Part shown: piece by piece, positions 40,201 to 52,200 of the stretch
How the letters are laid out: every line of letters starts with the position of its first letter
How positions within the stretch are numbered: the stretch's first letter is position 1
Assembly (NCBI GenBank): GCA_008360975.2
Contig: CM039183.1
Coordinates: forward strand, 54,397,350-54,461,349
Direction: 5' to 3'
From: Lichenostomus cassidix
Lineage: Eukaryota; Chordata; Aves; Passeriformes; Meliphagidae
Length of the DNA stretch: 64,000 nt
Notes under the pieces: model-generated
Seen by the model: only the letters and a program-made list of their open reading frames with translations
What the model was told of the DNA's origin: nothing
Databases searched by the model: none
Position numbers and translations under genes: made by a program

Positions 40201-43200
40201 AGAAGATGTCCCTCCCCTTGGCCTCCGCTGCACCAGGCTTAGCGAATGCTGCCTGGATTTTCGGTGTTAAAGCCAGGGCTTGCCTCGGGGGTGAGCCAAG
40301 GAGCTGGCACAGCGGCCAGGGCTGCGCTGCCAAGTTGCTCCGTGCTCCGAGCCAGGGCAGCACTTGGTGGAGGAGATGTGAAGCGTTTCCTAAAAGCCAC
40401 TGGAGCCATTTGTGACTTACAATCTGTAGGAATGTATTTGGCTGATACTCTCCTTTTCTTGAAATACCCTTTACATTATGCACGTTGAGATCTTGTCCAA
40501 TATTTAAAGAAGTTAATCTGGAAACTGGTATAATTGCTAATTGCTTCGCTTTGGAATGCAGTGGAGTTTAGAGAAATAGAGGCTGTTTCTGTTTCTGATA
40601 GTCTCCTAGCAAAAAATTCCCCATATATATATCACACACCCCTCATGTAAATATGTACACATATTTGAAACAATCAAGATACGTGTTTGTAAGTATTTCA
40701 ACCACAAAGAATCACAGATGTTGATGAAAGATACAGAGTATTTCTCTTTCAGTGTAGTGTTGTAATAAAGCACTTTCAGTAAAGGGGGAGAGGTGTGTAT
40801 TGCCTGCTTTCTGACCCCTTGACTGAAGTCATGTTCAAGAAAACCCCAGAACACTTTTTCTTTGAACTGAGATTATTAATCTCCTTCTGTAGGCTCTGTG
40901 CCAAGTTATTTCTGTGGCTTCCTCTTTCACAGAATTCCTGTCATGAATTTATGAGATCTGCTTGCTTGAGTGCCATTATGTTTCTGCAGAAGTAACAAAG
41001 ATGACATTAAGATGAAGCAAATAATGGTACAAATATGCAAAGTGTTCCATGTATATATGTTTTTAAAAAGGAAAGGGAGACATGGGATTGTTATCAACAC
41101 ACCAGGCATTTTATATTTCATAAATGGAGAAGTATTAAATTCAAAGGTTATTGCTTTTATTAGTAGTATATATAATATGTATATACTGTGGCTCTGTGTA
41201 ACAACACTTTATTTAGATTAGACAGCTGTAAACTTTGACTAATGAGGAAGATGCAGAGGCATCTCAAGATGTAGCTATGCACAGCCCTACTATGTAATTT
41301 TATTTATAGTTTGAGGAAATGTGACAGTAATCCTTCCATTTTTGGACCCCAGGGAAAGGCCCTATTGTGAATGTCAAATAGCACTGCAGTTTCCATTTCT
41401 ATTGTCTCCCAGTGATGCTGTTGCCATGTTAGCCAAGGCCACAAATTGAAAACGGATTTCGTAATTCTCAGAATTTGCAAGATCATTCTCTTACTCTGTT
41501 ATATTCAAGCTCTTCTCCTAGGTATGTGCAACATTAGAGCAACAGATTTTGCACTTGGAATTCAGCAAATTATTTTGCTAGTTATCGGATTCAATATTAA
41601 ATCCATGTGGCTGCAACAGTGATTTCACTGTATGGAAAAATGTCATAGTTAAATTTACCCTGTTTTGCAAGTTATTGCTCCTGTTTGTTAATAGGCTGTT
41701 CCTAAGGCTATATGTAATCAGAATAACCTTTTAGTAGTTATTGAGGTAGATTATATGCAACTGAAAATTTGTGTTGAAAACAGGCAGTTCTAACCTTATG
41801 CTAGTCTTGAGATGTGCTTCCTTTACATAAAGGACTGTTAGCATTTCATTATGGTGACTCCTGCCCTTGGCAATTTGTGACGTCCTGGGTTTAAGTAATG
41901 TCTGTTGTGTTATTTCTAATGCATTCCCAAAAAATGGTTTCAGTGGTTTAAGATCAAGTAACATAAGCAAAAAGTAGTTTAAGGTTTTTTCCTAAGCATT
42001 ATTGCTCTTACATAATTACTTTCTTCAAATGCTACTTTACATGGCATTGAAACAAGTGACTATTTCAAGTATCTGTTAATCATGATTGAAGAGATTTCTG
42101 GTGTATGAGTGGCCCAAAGAAGATAGTCCATAACATGATAATGAATAATGTAAATCAGGGGAGTCCTGAAAATCTGCTACAGCAAAATATAATTTGTACT
42201 TTTCCTGAACATTCACTTTTGGGCTGAACTGTATACGTATCTTCAGAAACGTGGTTTGGGGACATACCTATCTCCCAGGTCCTTGTTCTAGTCTGTCTTC
42301 ACCTTCATATGATCTGTCTCTGAAATTTAACTTGAAAGTTTCTTCCAGACTGGCACTTTAGCCAAACTATTCTCTAATGCCAAATGCTCTGGTCTGCCTG
42401 CACTGCAGAACCTCTGCTGTTAGTGTGAGAGGAATGTCTGAGGAATTTAGTTCCTAGTGAGGCGAGAAGCCAAGTCTGCACTGCTCATTATGCTGGAGTA
42501 GCTGGCAGGATTCTGCAGTGGAGATGCTGTGGACATCATCAAGCACTGTTTTTGTTGGAGTACTTATCACACCTCTCCCTGTGACGCAAGCCAAGCCAAC
42601 AAAATGTCTTTTTTTGTTGTTGTTGGTTTAGCTGTCTCCAAAGCAAGAACCTTTCCAGTGCATCAGGGACAGGCAGTAACCCAGTTAGTCTCACAGGATT
42701 GTGAGCAGCTCTACTTGTACCTCATGAAGTCATCTGTGAAAGAGTTGAAGCTTATAAAAAGCTTTGTGTGTAAATTAACTTTTTGGATACGGCTCAAAAT
42801 GGTTTTTATTGAACATGTTAAACTCAAGTCAACGGGATAGTTATATTTATATAAACATACATCATTTGCTATTCCCTAATAATATGTACTTTAATAGGTG
42901 TATAGCTAATTGATAATACTGTAGCTCATTTATTAAAATGGAAGTTGTGTCTTAAAGTGGGCTTCAAGAACATATTGAGGTAAGGAAGTTGAGGCACCCA
43001 GGAATTTGGTCTCTAGAAGCTCATAATTTCAAATAAGGCTCTGTAGACTTGACTGCTAAAGTACTCTTGAAAGTAAACGTATATAGATTATAAATGAATG
43101 AATTTTAACTCTGGTAAACTTTGATTCAGAAATTGTATTTTTTTTAAATATTTACTCACCAATATTTTTCCTTTATTTTGTTTTAACAGGAAACATTGGA

Positions 43201-46200
43201 TGCTCTAGTAAAGTCTGAACAAATGACAGATGAGATCAAAACTCAATTGAATGATCTTTGTAGATTTTCCAAGGATTTAAGTACTCATTCTTCAAAAGTT
43301 TCAGGGTTGATTAAGGAGTATAACAGGTACACATTCATTTTGTTTGTAGTTAATTTCATGTGTGTGTGGGGGTGAGCTGTCTTTTAGGGAACCATTAATT
43401 AGAACTTTAGATCTAGAGACGGAGGTATGCAATAGTTGGAATCATTATTTTGATTTTGGTGTCAACAGAAGCTATACAAAGTAGTAATTTGATTTTTTGA
43501 GGTTTTTTTTTTTTTTAAAGTCAGGCTATGCCACTAAACTCCACTGAAACTAAATGTACTTCTATACCTGGCTTAGTACGGGAGTCCTTGTGAAAATGTG
43601 AGGTAGCAGTATGTCCTGTTTGTCTGAAGAACAAGCTATACCACCTAGTTGAGATATTTTTCTTCATTTTGTCCTTCAGATTATTCTTATTTGATTATTT
43701 GGTTTCTTGAAACAGGAGCTAGCTAGGGAAGGTAGCATTGGCTTGCTTTCTTGCTTTCTCTCAAGTCACTCTCTCTGATTTACTTTGGAGTGTGACACCT
43801 GCAGTTCAGACACAAGGTTCTGTTGTTTCTTGCAGGGGATTATAGCTTCTGGCTTCTGTAGCTGCAGAAGGATGTGATGACTCAGATTGATCCTTTATAA
43901 CCTTGTGGATTTAACAGAGACACAGAAGTTAGAATTTTAATCTCTGTAGTCCTGTGCCCTCTCGCTAGAGAGAGAAAGGGGCTTGCCGAAAACGTTCATG
44001 CTTAGGTGCACTGAGTCACTCTCTGGAAACACTTGTACCTGTCACATCTGTGACAGCTATGTCCCAATTTACATGCTTCACTTTCGAGAACTGAAAGCTT
44101 CTAATGGATTTCCTGGTGCCTCAGTTAAGTGCATAAATTTGGTAGGAGGAATCCAGTTTAACCTACCCTTAGCATTGTGTTGCAGAGAACAAAATAATAG
44201 CATTGTCACCTAACAGAGTCCTGCCTTTCCTCCCTCCCTCCCTCGCTTTCTTCTTCTTCCCTGATGTGATAAACCCAGCCTCTGCCTGCAAGCTTCAAAA
44301 GGATGTCAGAGCAAAGAGCAGATCTTGCAGCAAAGATTTCGGACGGCTTTCAGGGATTTTCAGCAGTGGCTGGTCAATGCAAGAGTCACCACTGCCAAAT
44401 GCTTTGATGTGCCTCAAAATATCAGTGAAGCTTCAGCAAGTCTGCAGAAAATACAGGTAACTATAGCAGTAAAATACTAGTCTAAGGGAGACCAAATCAA
44501 TTTCATGTTCAGCTCAGATTTATTTCTTTGATTAATTACTATTTTTCGTTATTATTGTTATTATTAACACTAAAGGTGACTCATTGCAAAGAAGTAAGCA
44601 GTTATTTTTTTTCTTCGTCAATCTGTTTTGTTTAATTTAATTGTTGGGCTACAGTTTGTAAGTAGTTACGTCTCACAGTAGTTTTCCTTGTCTGTTTCTT
44701 TCTTACGATGGGAAAAAAATGTGCTTTAGGTGGGAGAGTGTTGTAAAATCATAATGATAGCAGAATCAAGTCTTAGTACCTGGAATTATTTCACAGTTAC
44801 GTGAATATTTTTCATCATGTATGAAAGTGGAGCCCTTATGGTGCAAGACCAGAGTTAAATTGTGTGCAGTGAGAGCAGGCATTTAAAATGTATATTTTTC
44901 TCATAAAACTAAAATAAGCCCAAACAGTTCTGTGGAAAGGAATGCAAAGTGAAAGTATGCTTTATGAAATCAATTGAAAGAAATACTTTTATTAATAGAA
45001 TATATCTATCATTTTAACCAAAAGTAACAAAATGAGAATTATTTAATGAGGCTGTTATACCTTTAGTCAGGTAATATATTTAATAACCTTTATTTAGGTA
45101 ATATAAAAGAAGAAATTCGTATCTGTTTCTCAGAAAACACCAAAAGCCAAATCACTTCCTCCTCATTTTGGTAAATTCACTTTATGTTGCTTAAGTGGTT
45201 TACTTAAAAGGACAAACAATGCTGTATTAATATGTCAAATATTTGCACCATATTGAGAGTATCTATAGAAGGTGGAAAAGTCCTAGTAATCTTTTTACAT
45301 TAAATATAAATGTTTTAGCAAGGCTGGGCTTTTTTCCAACTGTGGTAATTGTTACTGTTTTTTATCACTGCAGCCTCCTTACAGTGTAAGACCATAGCTT
45401 ATTCTCCTTCTCTGTGAAAGCTTCCTTAGGTGAAATAAACTTTTTTTGGGCTGCCTTAGGACTTCTAGAGGTGTCTTGGTAACCTGTATAAACTTAAAAT
45501 TTTATTTTTCTTAAAATTTAATATTCTGTCTGTTAGCACATTAGACGTCATTAAGTCACCAATATCTTTGATTTTAACATAGCCAGAACCTATAGTCCAA
45601 GTATCTCAAAGTTAACAGGCCCTTTGCACTCTCTACTAAGATCTCCAGTATAACACAGAATCAGAATCTGACTCTGATATAATTTTGGTGTCAAGCCTGT
45701 TACTCCTGAGCATGGGTGTAACCTAATGATTATGTGTATTACATAATCATGGTAGTAACAGTTTAAAATCTTGCCGTATAAGAGTGCTAAATTTCTTTGA
45801 GTCCTTAATGCTCGCAAAGTTTTTTAGTAATTACAAATTATAAAGAGATTATTGCAGTAAACTGGAATTTTAAAAAATCTGTTGTTTCCTTACATTTCTG
45901 TTTAATTCTTGTACATGCATTTTTCCACACACTTCTTGCACGCCAGCATTGTGCAAGATTTTTGTGAAGAAAAATAATTTCAAAGAGGGAAGGTAAATTA
46001 AGGATAAAGAGGCAAAATCACATAGATTGGACATTGGTTGGGTTCTGAGCATCAGCCCACACCCCCACATGCTCATGGGAAGTCCAGCATAGCTGGAGTT
46101 TGCCCATGGCCAAAGCTTCAGTCCTGTGTGTGCCTCTGAAGGGGCTCCTGTGTTATCTCTGTCAGGGTAATGGTACCCTGAAATGAAACTTTTATCACGT

Positions 46201-49200
46201 TCTGTACTAGAGGTATTTAAGGGAGCATAATACCTAACTAAATGACCGGTAATTGTCTCATGAAATACAGCATGTACAGGTAATCCTAGAGTCTTAATAT
46301 ATACATTATTCAGACACTGCGTTTCCTGATTAAGTAGCTGTTACCTGTAAATCCCATCAATACAAAAAAAATTGAAATGAATGTACTGAAAGATACATTA
46401 GCATGTTAACAAGCACAAACAGTAAACTCTTACCACTGATAAATTTTCTATCAGCTTAACTTTATTGGGAGCCAAAGTTCACCAATTAACTTCTTTTATT
46501 ATTATTTTCAGGAATTTTTATCAGAAAGTGAGAATGGGCAACAAAAGTTAAACCTGGTAGCATCCAAAGGAGAGCTGTTGTGCTCTGTTTTACCAGAGGA
46601 AAAGGCTAAAGTTATCCAGGACAAATCTGCTACCGCTAAAGAAGATTGGAAAAATTTTATAACTACACTCCACCAGAAGAAATCTGCATTGGAGGTATTG
46701 AACCAGTCACAGTGAGGAAAGACTGGATCTAAATTTGCTCTTTGCTTCTGTTTCAAACAGCACAGCTTAAACTTTGTGTATAGCTGTGAGTGTTTATTAA
46801 GTGACAGAACTAAAAAATAGCTGTTTTCAATAAGTCTTATTCTTCTGCTTGCATTTTACTTTTGGGTACTTCTGCTATCTTTAAGACCTGATTTCACTTT
46901 AAGTGGGGTTTCATGCAGAAGGGTGTTGTTCAGAATCAAAGACAGCAGTTGCTGAAATTCATTAGTCGCATCAAATGTGCTGGGTTACTAAAACACATTT
47001 TCTTTTTGAAAAACTTTTAGGGGAGGTTTCTGACACTGCTGCTGATTGAATAGTGCTAGTACAGTGTGTCAATGTTGTATCTTATTGCAAAAAGGTGAAA
47101 TGTACTTACCTATTTGAGCAACTTTTTAAGTAAATGCCAGTGCCTTTCTGTATTCAGAACTCACAATTCAACCAGTAGGAGATGAATATCTTAAAATCAT
47201 AAACTTTTTAAGGTCAAAGGTTTTAAGGTCAAAAGGTCTAATCTGGAATTCCCTGCATAACATAGGAAAATTAGAGTTTCTAGGCATTCTTGCTTCAAAC
47301 CAATGCTGCCTAGACAGCTGAGAAAATTTTAAATACACTTGATGCATTATGTAGGAAAGCATTTCAAAGAAAATTCTCAGGTAGCAAGGACTTACCTTCC
47401 TTCATCTCAAGGCTGACATGGAAAGAGGATGTTCTCAGAGGTTAGTCTTTTTGAGTCAAGCATTTTTCAGTCTCATAGGCATAGTTTTTCATTCTGATGT
47501 TTAAGTGATAAGGGTATAGCTGAAAAGAAAATTAAATATGTCTCAGAAAAAAAAGTTAAAATAACTAGGGCACAGGAGCTTTGCCGTTCAGGTTTATATT
47601 CCATATGAATTATTTCAGATGGTCTTTTATTAAATAATGCAGAATAAGCCTACAAGAAAAGTTTGCCATCATTTAAGGAATGCCTATGTAGGCCTTTAAT
47701 GCGCACATTCTTATGACCAAAATTTTTTACAAAAAAAGAATATAACCAAAAAGTGTTCCCCAGAACTGGGTTGAATTTAGACATCACCTAGAAATAGTGG
47801 CAGCCCATTTAAGGAGGGGTCAGTGTGAATGACTGAAGTCAGATAACTCAAATCCCAAATTAGCCTTTATTCAGACTGCCTTGGTTACATGAATTAGGAT
47901 TAGATTGAGTGAAATCTCGTAAGATCTGTAAAGCTTTCCATTCAATAGACATTTGCTTCAGCCTCCCCTCAACTGTGTATTACATTGTTGCTTCTATTTT
48001 GCTTTTTAAAAGTGTGCCCTATCAAACTTTTATTTCAGTGTTTGTGGAATAGGAAGAGGCAGAGCTGATAAAATTTATATGAAGAGTTGTGTATAATTTG
48101 CCTACAAATATATATCCTTTTTGTGTGCTTGATCTGTGTCCTGTGAATTACTTATGTCCAGTGCACTGGGACTGTTGACAGAGTTTGGCATGTGTTCCTA
48201 GAACTTAAAGATCCAGATGAAGGACTTTGAAGCAACTGCTGAGCCTCTGCAGGAATGGCTGACCACAACTGAGAAGCTAGTGCAAGGAAGTAGCAGTCGA
48301 CTCCATGATCTTTCTTCCAAGAGGAGAGAGCAACAAAAGCTGCAGGTGACTTATAAGTGTTCTTAACAAAGCCAGACTTCCCTGTCCCATCTTTCTGGCC
48401 TCACTGATTACTTACAAAAGCTTGAACATTCCAGCATCCTGACTTCTAAATAAGACGAGAACTCTTTTCAAGGTTTGCTGTTGATGATCCTGTTCCATCA
48501 AGTTTTGCATCTCCACATTCCTTATGACATGCTGCTCCATTGCTGTAGCCGTATGGTGTGCCTTTCTCAGCAAGCTTGCCATATGTCACTTCTATTTTTC
48601 ATGGCACCTTCGTGCTTCTCTATCTCCTGCTTCCTTGCACCCACCCTTATTATTACTGTGCTTGTGCTTTACAGTCTGTCCTTGAGGAAATAAGCTGCCA
48701 CGAGCATCAGCTCAACAGGCTAAAAGAGAAAGCTCAGCAGCTGTGGGAAGAACAAGCTGTCAGCAAAAGCTTTATGCGCAGAGTGTCTCAGTTGTCTTCT
48801 CAGTATCTTGCTCTAAGCAATCTGACTAAGGTAATGCACCCAATGTATGTGCTTTTAAGCAACTCCTTTGATGTCTGTGGGGGAAAATAAAGACTGAAAT
48901 GTGAAACACTGCAGTTGCCTTGCTTGCCTGCTCTGTGGTATGTCTGAGTTATTCTGTCTTTCACATTGACTTTAAGAAGTGGAGAGTAAGGACTATCAAT
49001 AAAATGTAACTATAATTTTTTTTAATTTAAAAATGTTCTGATTAAAAATAAACCCCACCTGATTATACAATAATCAGACTTGATTTTGATTCTTTAATGC
49101 ACTGAAGACATATTAGTTTTGTAATAAGTGGCATCTGAAAGAGGTATTTTTCAAAAATTAGCAGAGGTGGGGTTTTTTTAGAAAATACAGGATGCAGAAA

Positions 49201-52200
49201 AGTTGTTACTTCATCTCATCCTATAATGATGATTATTTGCATTGTAAGTATCTTCACCTGAAGTAATAGATTGGTCTTCTAAAAAAAAAATCTACCTCTT
49301 AAGCTGCTTTTGAAGGTTCGGGGGAGGCATAGGCCAAATTCTAAACCATCAGACCAAGAGCTGAGAGTTTAACCTAATTATGTTTTTTTGAGTGGTACTT
49401 CACACACTTCACCACTTAATGGTTCTACTTTGTCTGTTGTGTAGACAGATAAGCCTTCATATGAAGATTCTTATTTTCCTCAAAGTTTGTGTCATGAAGG
49501 AGAGTTGATATAGGGTTACAGATGCTATAGTAACTGGAATGAATAAGGATATAGGAAATACATTTTGGAATAATAATTCAGTTCAGAAAGTATTTGTGTT
49601 TAGAGGGCTGCCACTTTGGCAATTGCTACTCTTTCTGTGGAAGTAACAATTATAAAGCCTATCTGTGACTTGCTGGAAATGATTGGATGTGTGGCCATAA
49701 TAAATTTTCATGTCTGCAAAATGAGAATGATGCATGAGTAAAGAGTAAGATGCATGGAAGACCACAGGCTTATGTGAGCAGAACTTGCAGTAGATGTCAG
49801 GATGAGAAGGAGTTATCTAAGGTGCAGGATACATATGACCCAGCCTAGTAGAGACATCTTGAAACTCGTTGGATAGCCATGGATCATGGGAAAGATTCCT
49901 CTCAGTAGCTTCCAAAGCCTGTTTCACTGACTTGACTTGTTGCAGTGGCAAATACACTCTGCCCTGTGTTCCTGTTCACCTCAAGCCTTTTGGCAATGTA
50001 ACTTCAGCATTTGTTTTTGATTTGTATGAGTGTCAGTGATTTTTCAGAAGAATGGTTGTACCAATGAGAGTCATTGAGGGAAACAGGTCTTTTCCGAATA
50101 TCAACAAAGTAATATTGCTGCAGTAGGATAACTTCTCAGGCTTAAATGTATCTTTGCACTGGCCAGTTTCACAAGTTAGCTTCTATGGCATCTCTGACAT
50201 GGAGCTTACATGTAATTTACCAGATGTGTAAGAAAAAGTGAAACCAGAAGACTGAAGCTTTACATTTAGAAAATAAAAAAAAATTACATTTCTGATATCT
50301 TCATCTGTATTTTATGTTTGGACAATTCATTTGTGTGTGTATGCAGAATTCATTCCATGCTCAAATGTGTTTGTAATTATCAGTGTATGAAGCAAACTTG
50401 TGAGTGTACTTGAGACTCATTCCAAAGTCCATTCCATAAGTTGGTATGGGGAGTAGGCAATCCTTTAAATAGCTGTTGGTGCTAATTGCTGTATGAATTG
50501 CAGGAGAAGGTTTCCAGAATGGATAGGATTGTAGCAGAGCACCAGCAGTTCTCACAGAGTGTGAAGGACCTCCAGGACTGGGTTGCTGATGCAGTTCATA
50601 TGCTGGATTCCTACTGTCATCCCACTGCAGACAAGAGTGTTCTGGACAGCCGGATGTTAAAACTAGAGGTACGGGAACAAGAGTCCAAAACCTGCCCTGT
50701 TTAGATCTCTATGAAGAAATCAAATATAGGATACTTAGTTGTTGCAGAGTAGTCTAATAACTGTTGTTCAGACACTGATTTTCAGTTTATTAAAAAATAA
50801 CTTTGTAGCAGAAACTACTTTTTGTAGTCTTCATACTTTTCTCTAAGAAGTAAATGGTGACCTTAATGACATGGGGAATGGCATATATGAAAATTCTTAA
50901 AGTACCCAAAAGATCTTGTATGGCTGATGAAGGTTAAATGGAAGAAGTAGAATATTCATGTCTGCTAGTTTAGTTTATTTTAATATATATTCCTAGGTCT
51001 TACAGATTATAGAGTTGATTCAGAAAATCTATTCCTATAATTTTTACTTTTAAAATGGTGTCTGCAGTTAAGAAAACATCATCTCTGGATGCTTTTACCG
51101 TAGGAATACTTTTCATTTTATTGATGTCTTAGATTTTGAGTAAAAAACCCTCAAAATTATAAGGATATGTCCAAAAGCAAAAGATTGTAGCATAATATTA
51201 AAATTGTGTTTTGGCTTTTGTTCATTGAGTCTTTTGGGTTCATGCTTTCAGGCTTTTCACGACTACAAAGTGTTAGAAACTGTGAGTTTGCAGCTGCACA
51301 GCTCCAGGAGCTGGAGTCCCTAGGCTGACGTTGATGACAGATTACTGACTTTATTTGCGGGTACCTTGGTGTTGCAAATATATCCTGGAGTGGTAGAACT
51401 GTATTTCAGCCCTGTAGAAGAGCTTTGTCAGTTGCATCTTGTTGTCTCTATGAATGAATCCTCCTGTTTTCCATCTAAATGACATTTCCTTCATAATGTT
51501 AGCCTTTCTACTGAAAAGTAGATACATTCTAAAGTACCTGCACAGATTTCATGAAAACTTCCCTGTAAACTAAGGGTTTTTTTTAATAGCCTGAACCTAC
51601 CCATTGAAAGTCACTTTTGTTTGTGAAGCCCAGCTGCGAACCCCACTGTCCATCGTTCAGTTGACTACAAGCAGCTAAATATGATCAGGTCATGTTCCAC
51701 TAAAGCCAGTTAGAATATTCATGCCCAATTAATGATAAAATATATCCACTCACTTCTTAGGGCCTACTAGCAGTGAAGCAAGAAAAAGAAGTCCAAATGA
51801 AAATTGTTCTGACTAGAGGAGAATCTGTTCTGCAAAATACTTCTCTGGAGGGAATGCCAGTGATTGAAGGGCAATTGCAAAATCTGAAGGACAGCTGGGC
51901 TTCTCTTCTGTCTGCTTGTATCCAGTGCAAGAGGTAAAAAGGGCATGAGGTGCAGAATGGTGCTTAGTAACAAAGCTCTGTCTAAACTTCTGAAAAGTAA
52001 TTCTCTGAATTTTATTACTACAAGAGTCAAATTACTGTAAAATGCTTACATGAGCCAAACACTGCAGGTCTGGAGGTTGTAAGTGATATGTTCAATTGAG
52101 GTAGAAGGAGGGGAGGAAAGTGTGAGGAATCTAAGCTTTATTAACACTTATTGTCAATTTACTCTGAAAACTGGATCCCATGTTCATAATCTTGAGTATT

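Larger units (their letters stand above)
39420..40240 (+). promoter_or_regulatory. SYNE1: CpG island, candidate internal SYNE1 promoter
   Basis: Sequence changes abruptly from AT-rich intron to dense CpG at about 39420 and fades again after about 40240. In order it holds a GGGAC tandem repeat (39498-39576), a GC box GCCCCGCC ending in an inverted CCAAT box (ATTGG, 39599-39603), an in-frame ATG (39615), an RFX-type X-box (39631-39644), exon 28 and its donor, then an E2F-like GCGGGAAA (40074-40081), an ETS-like ACTTCCG and a CRE-like TACGTCAT (40106-40113). No TATA box was seen. CpG islands of this layout usually mark TATA-less promoters. Transcription start has not been shown here; an alternative is a recombination hotspot raising GC without promoter activity. 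Confidence 0.6.

Noticed and set aside
44203..44278. Coding extension of exon 30 upstream through the CT-rich stretch
   Set aside because: This is the pyrimidine tract of the acceptor. The frame required by exon 29 enters at 44279.
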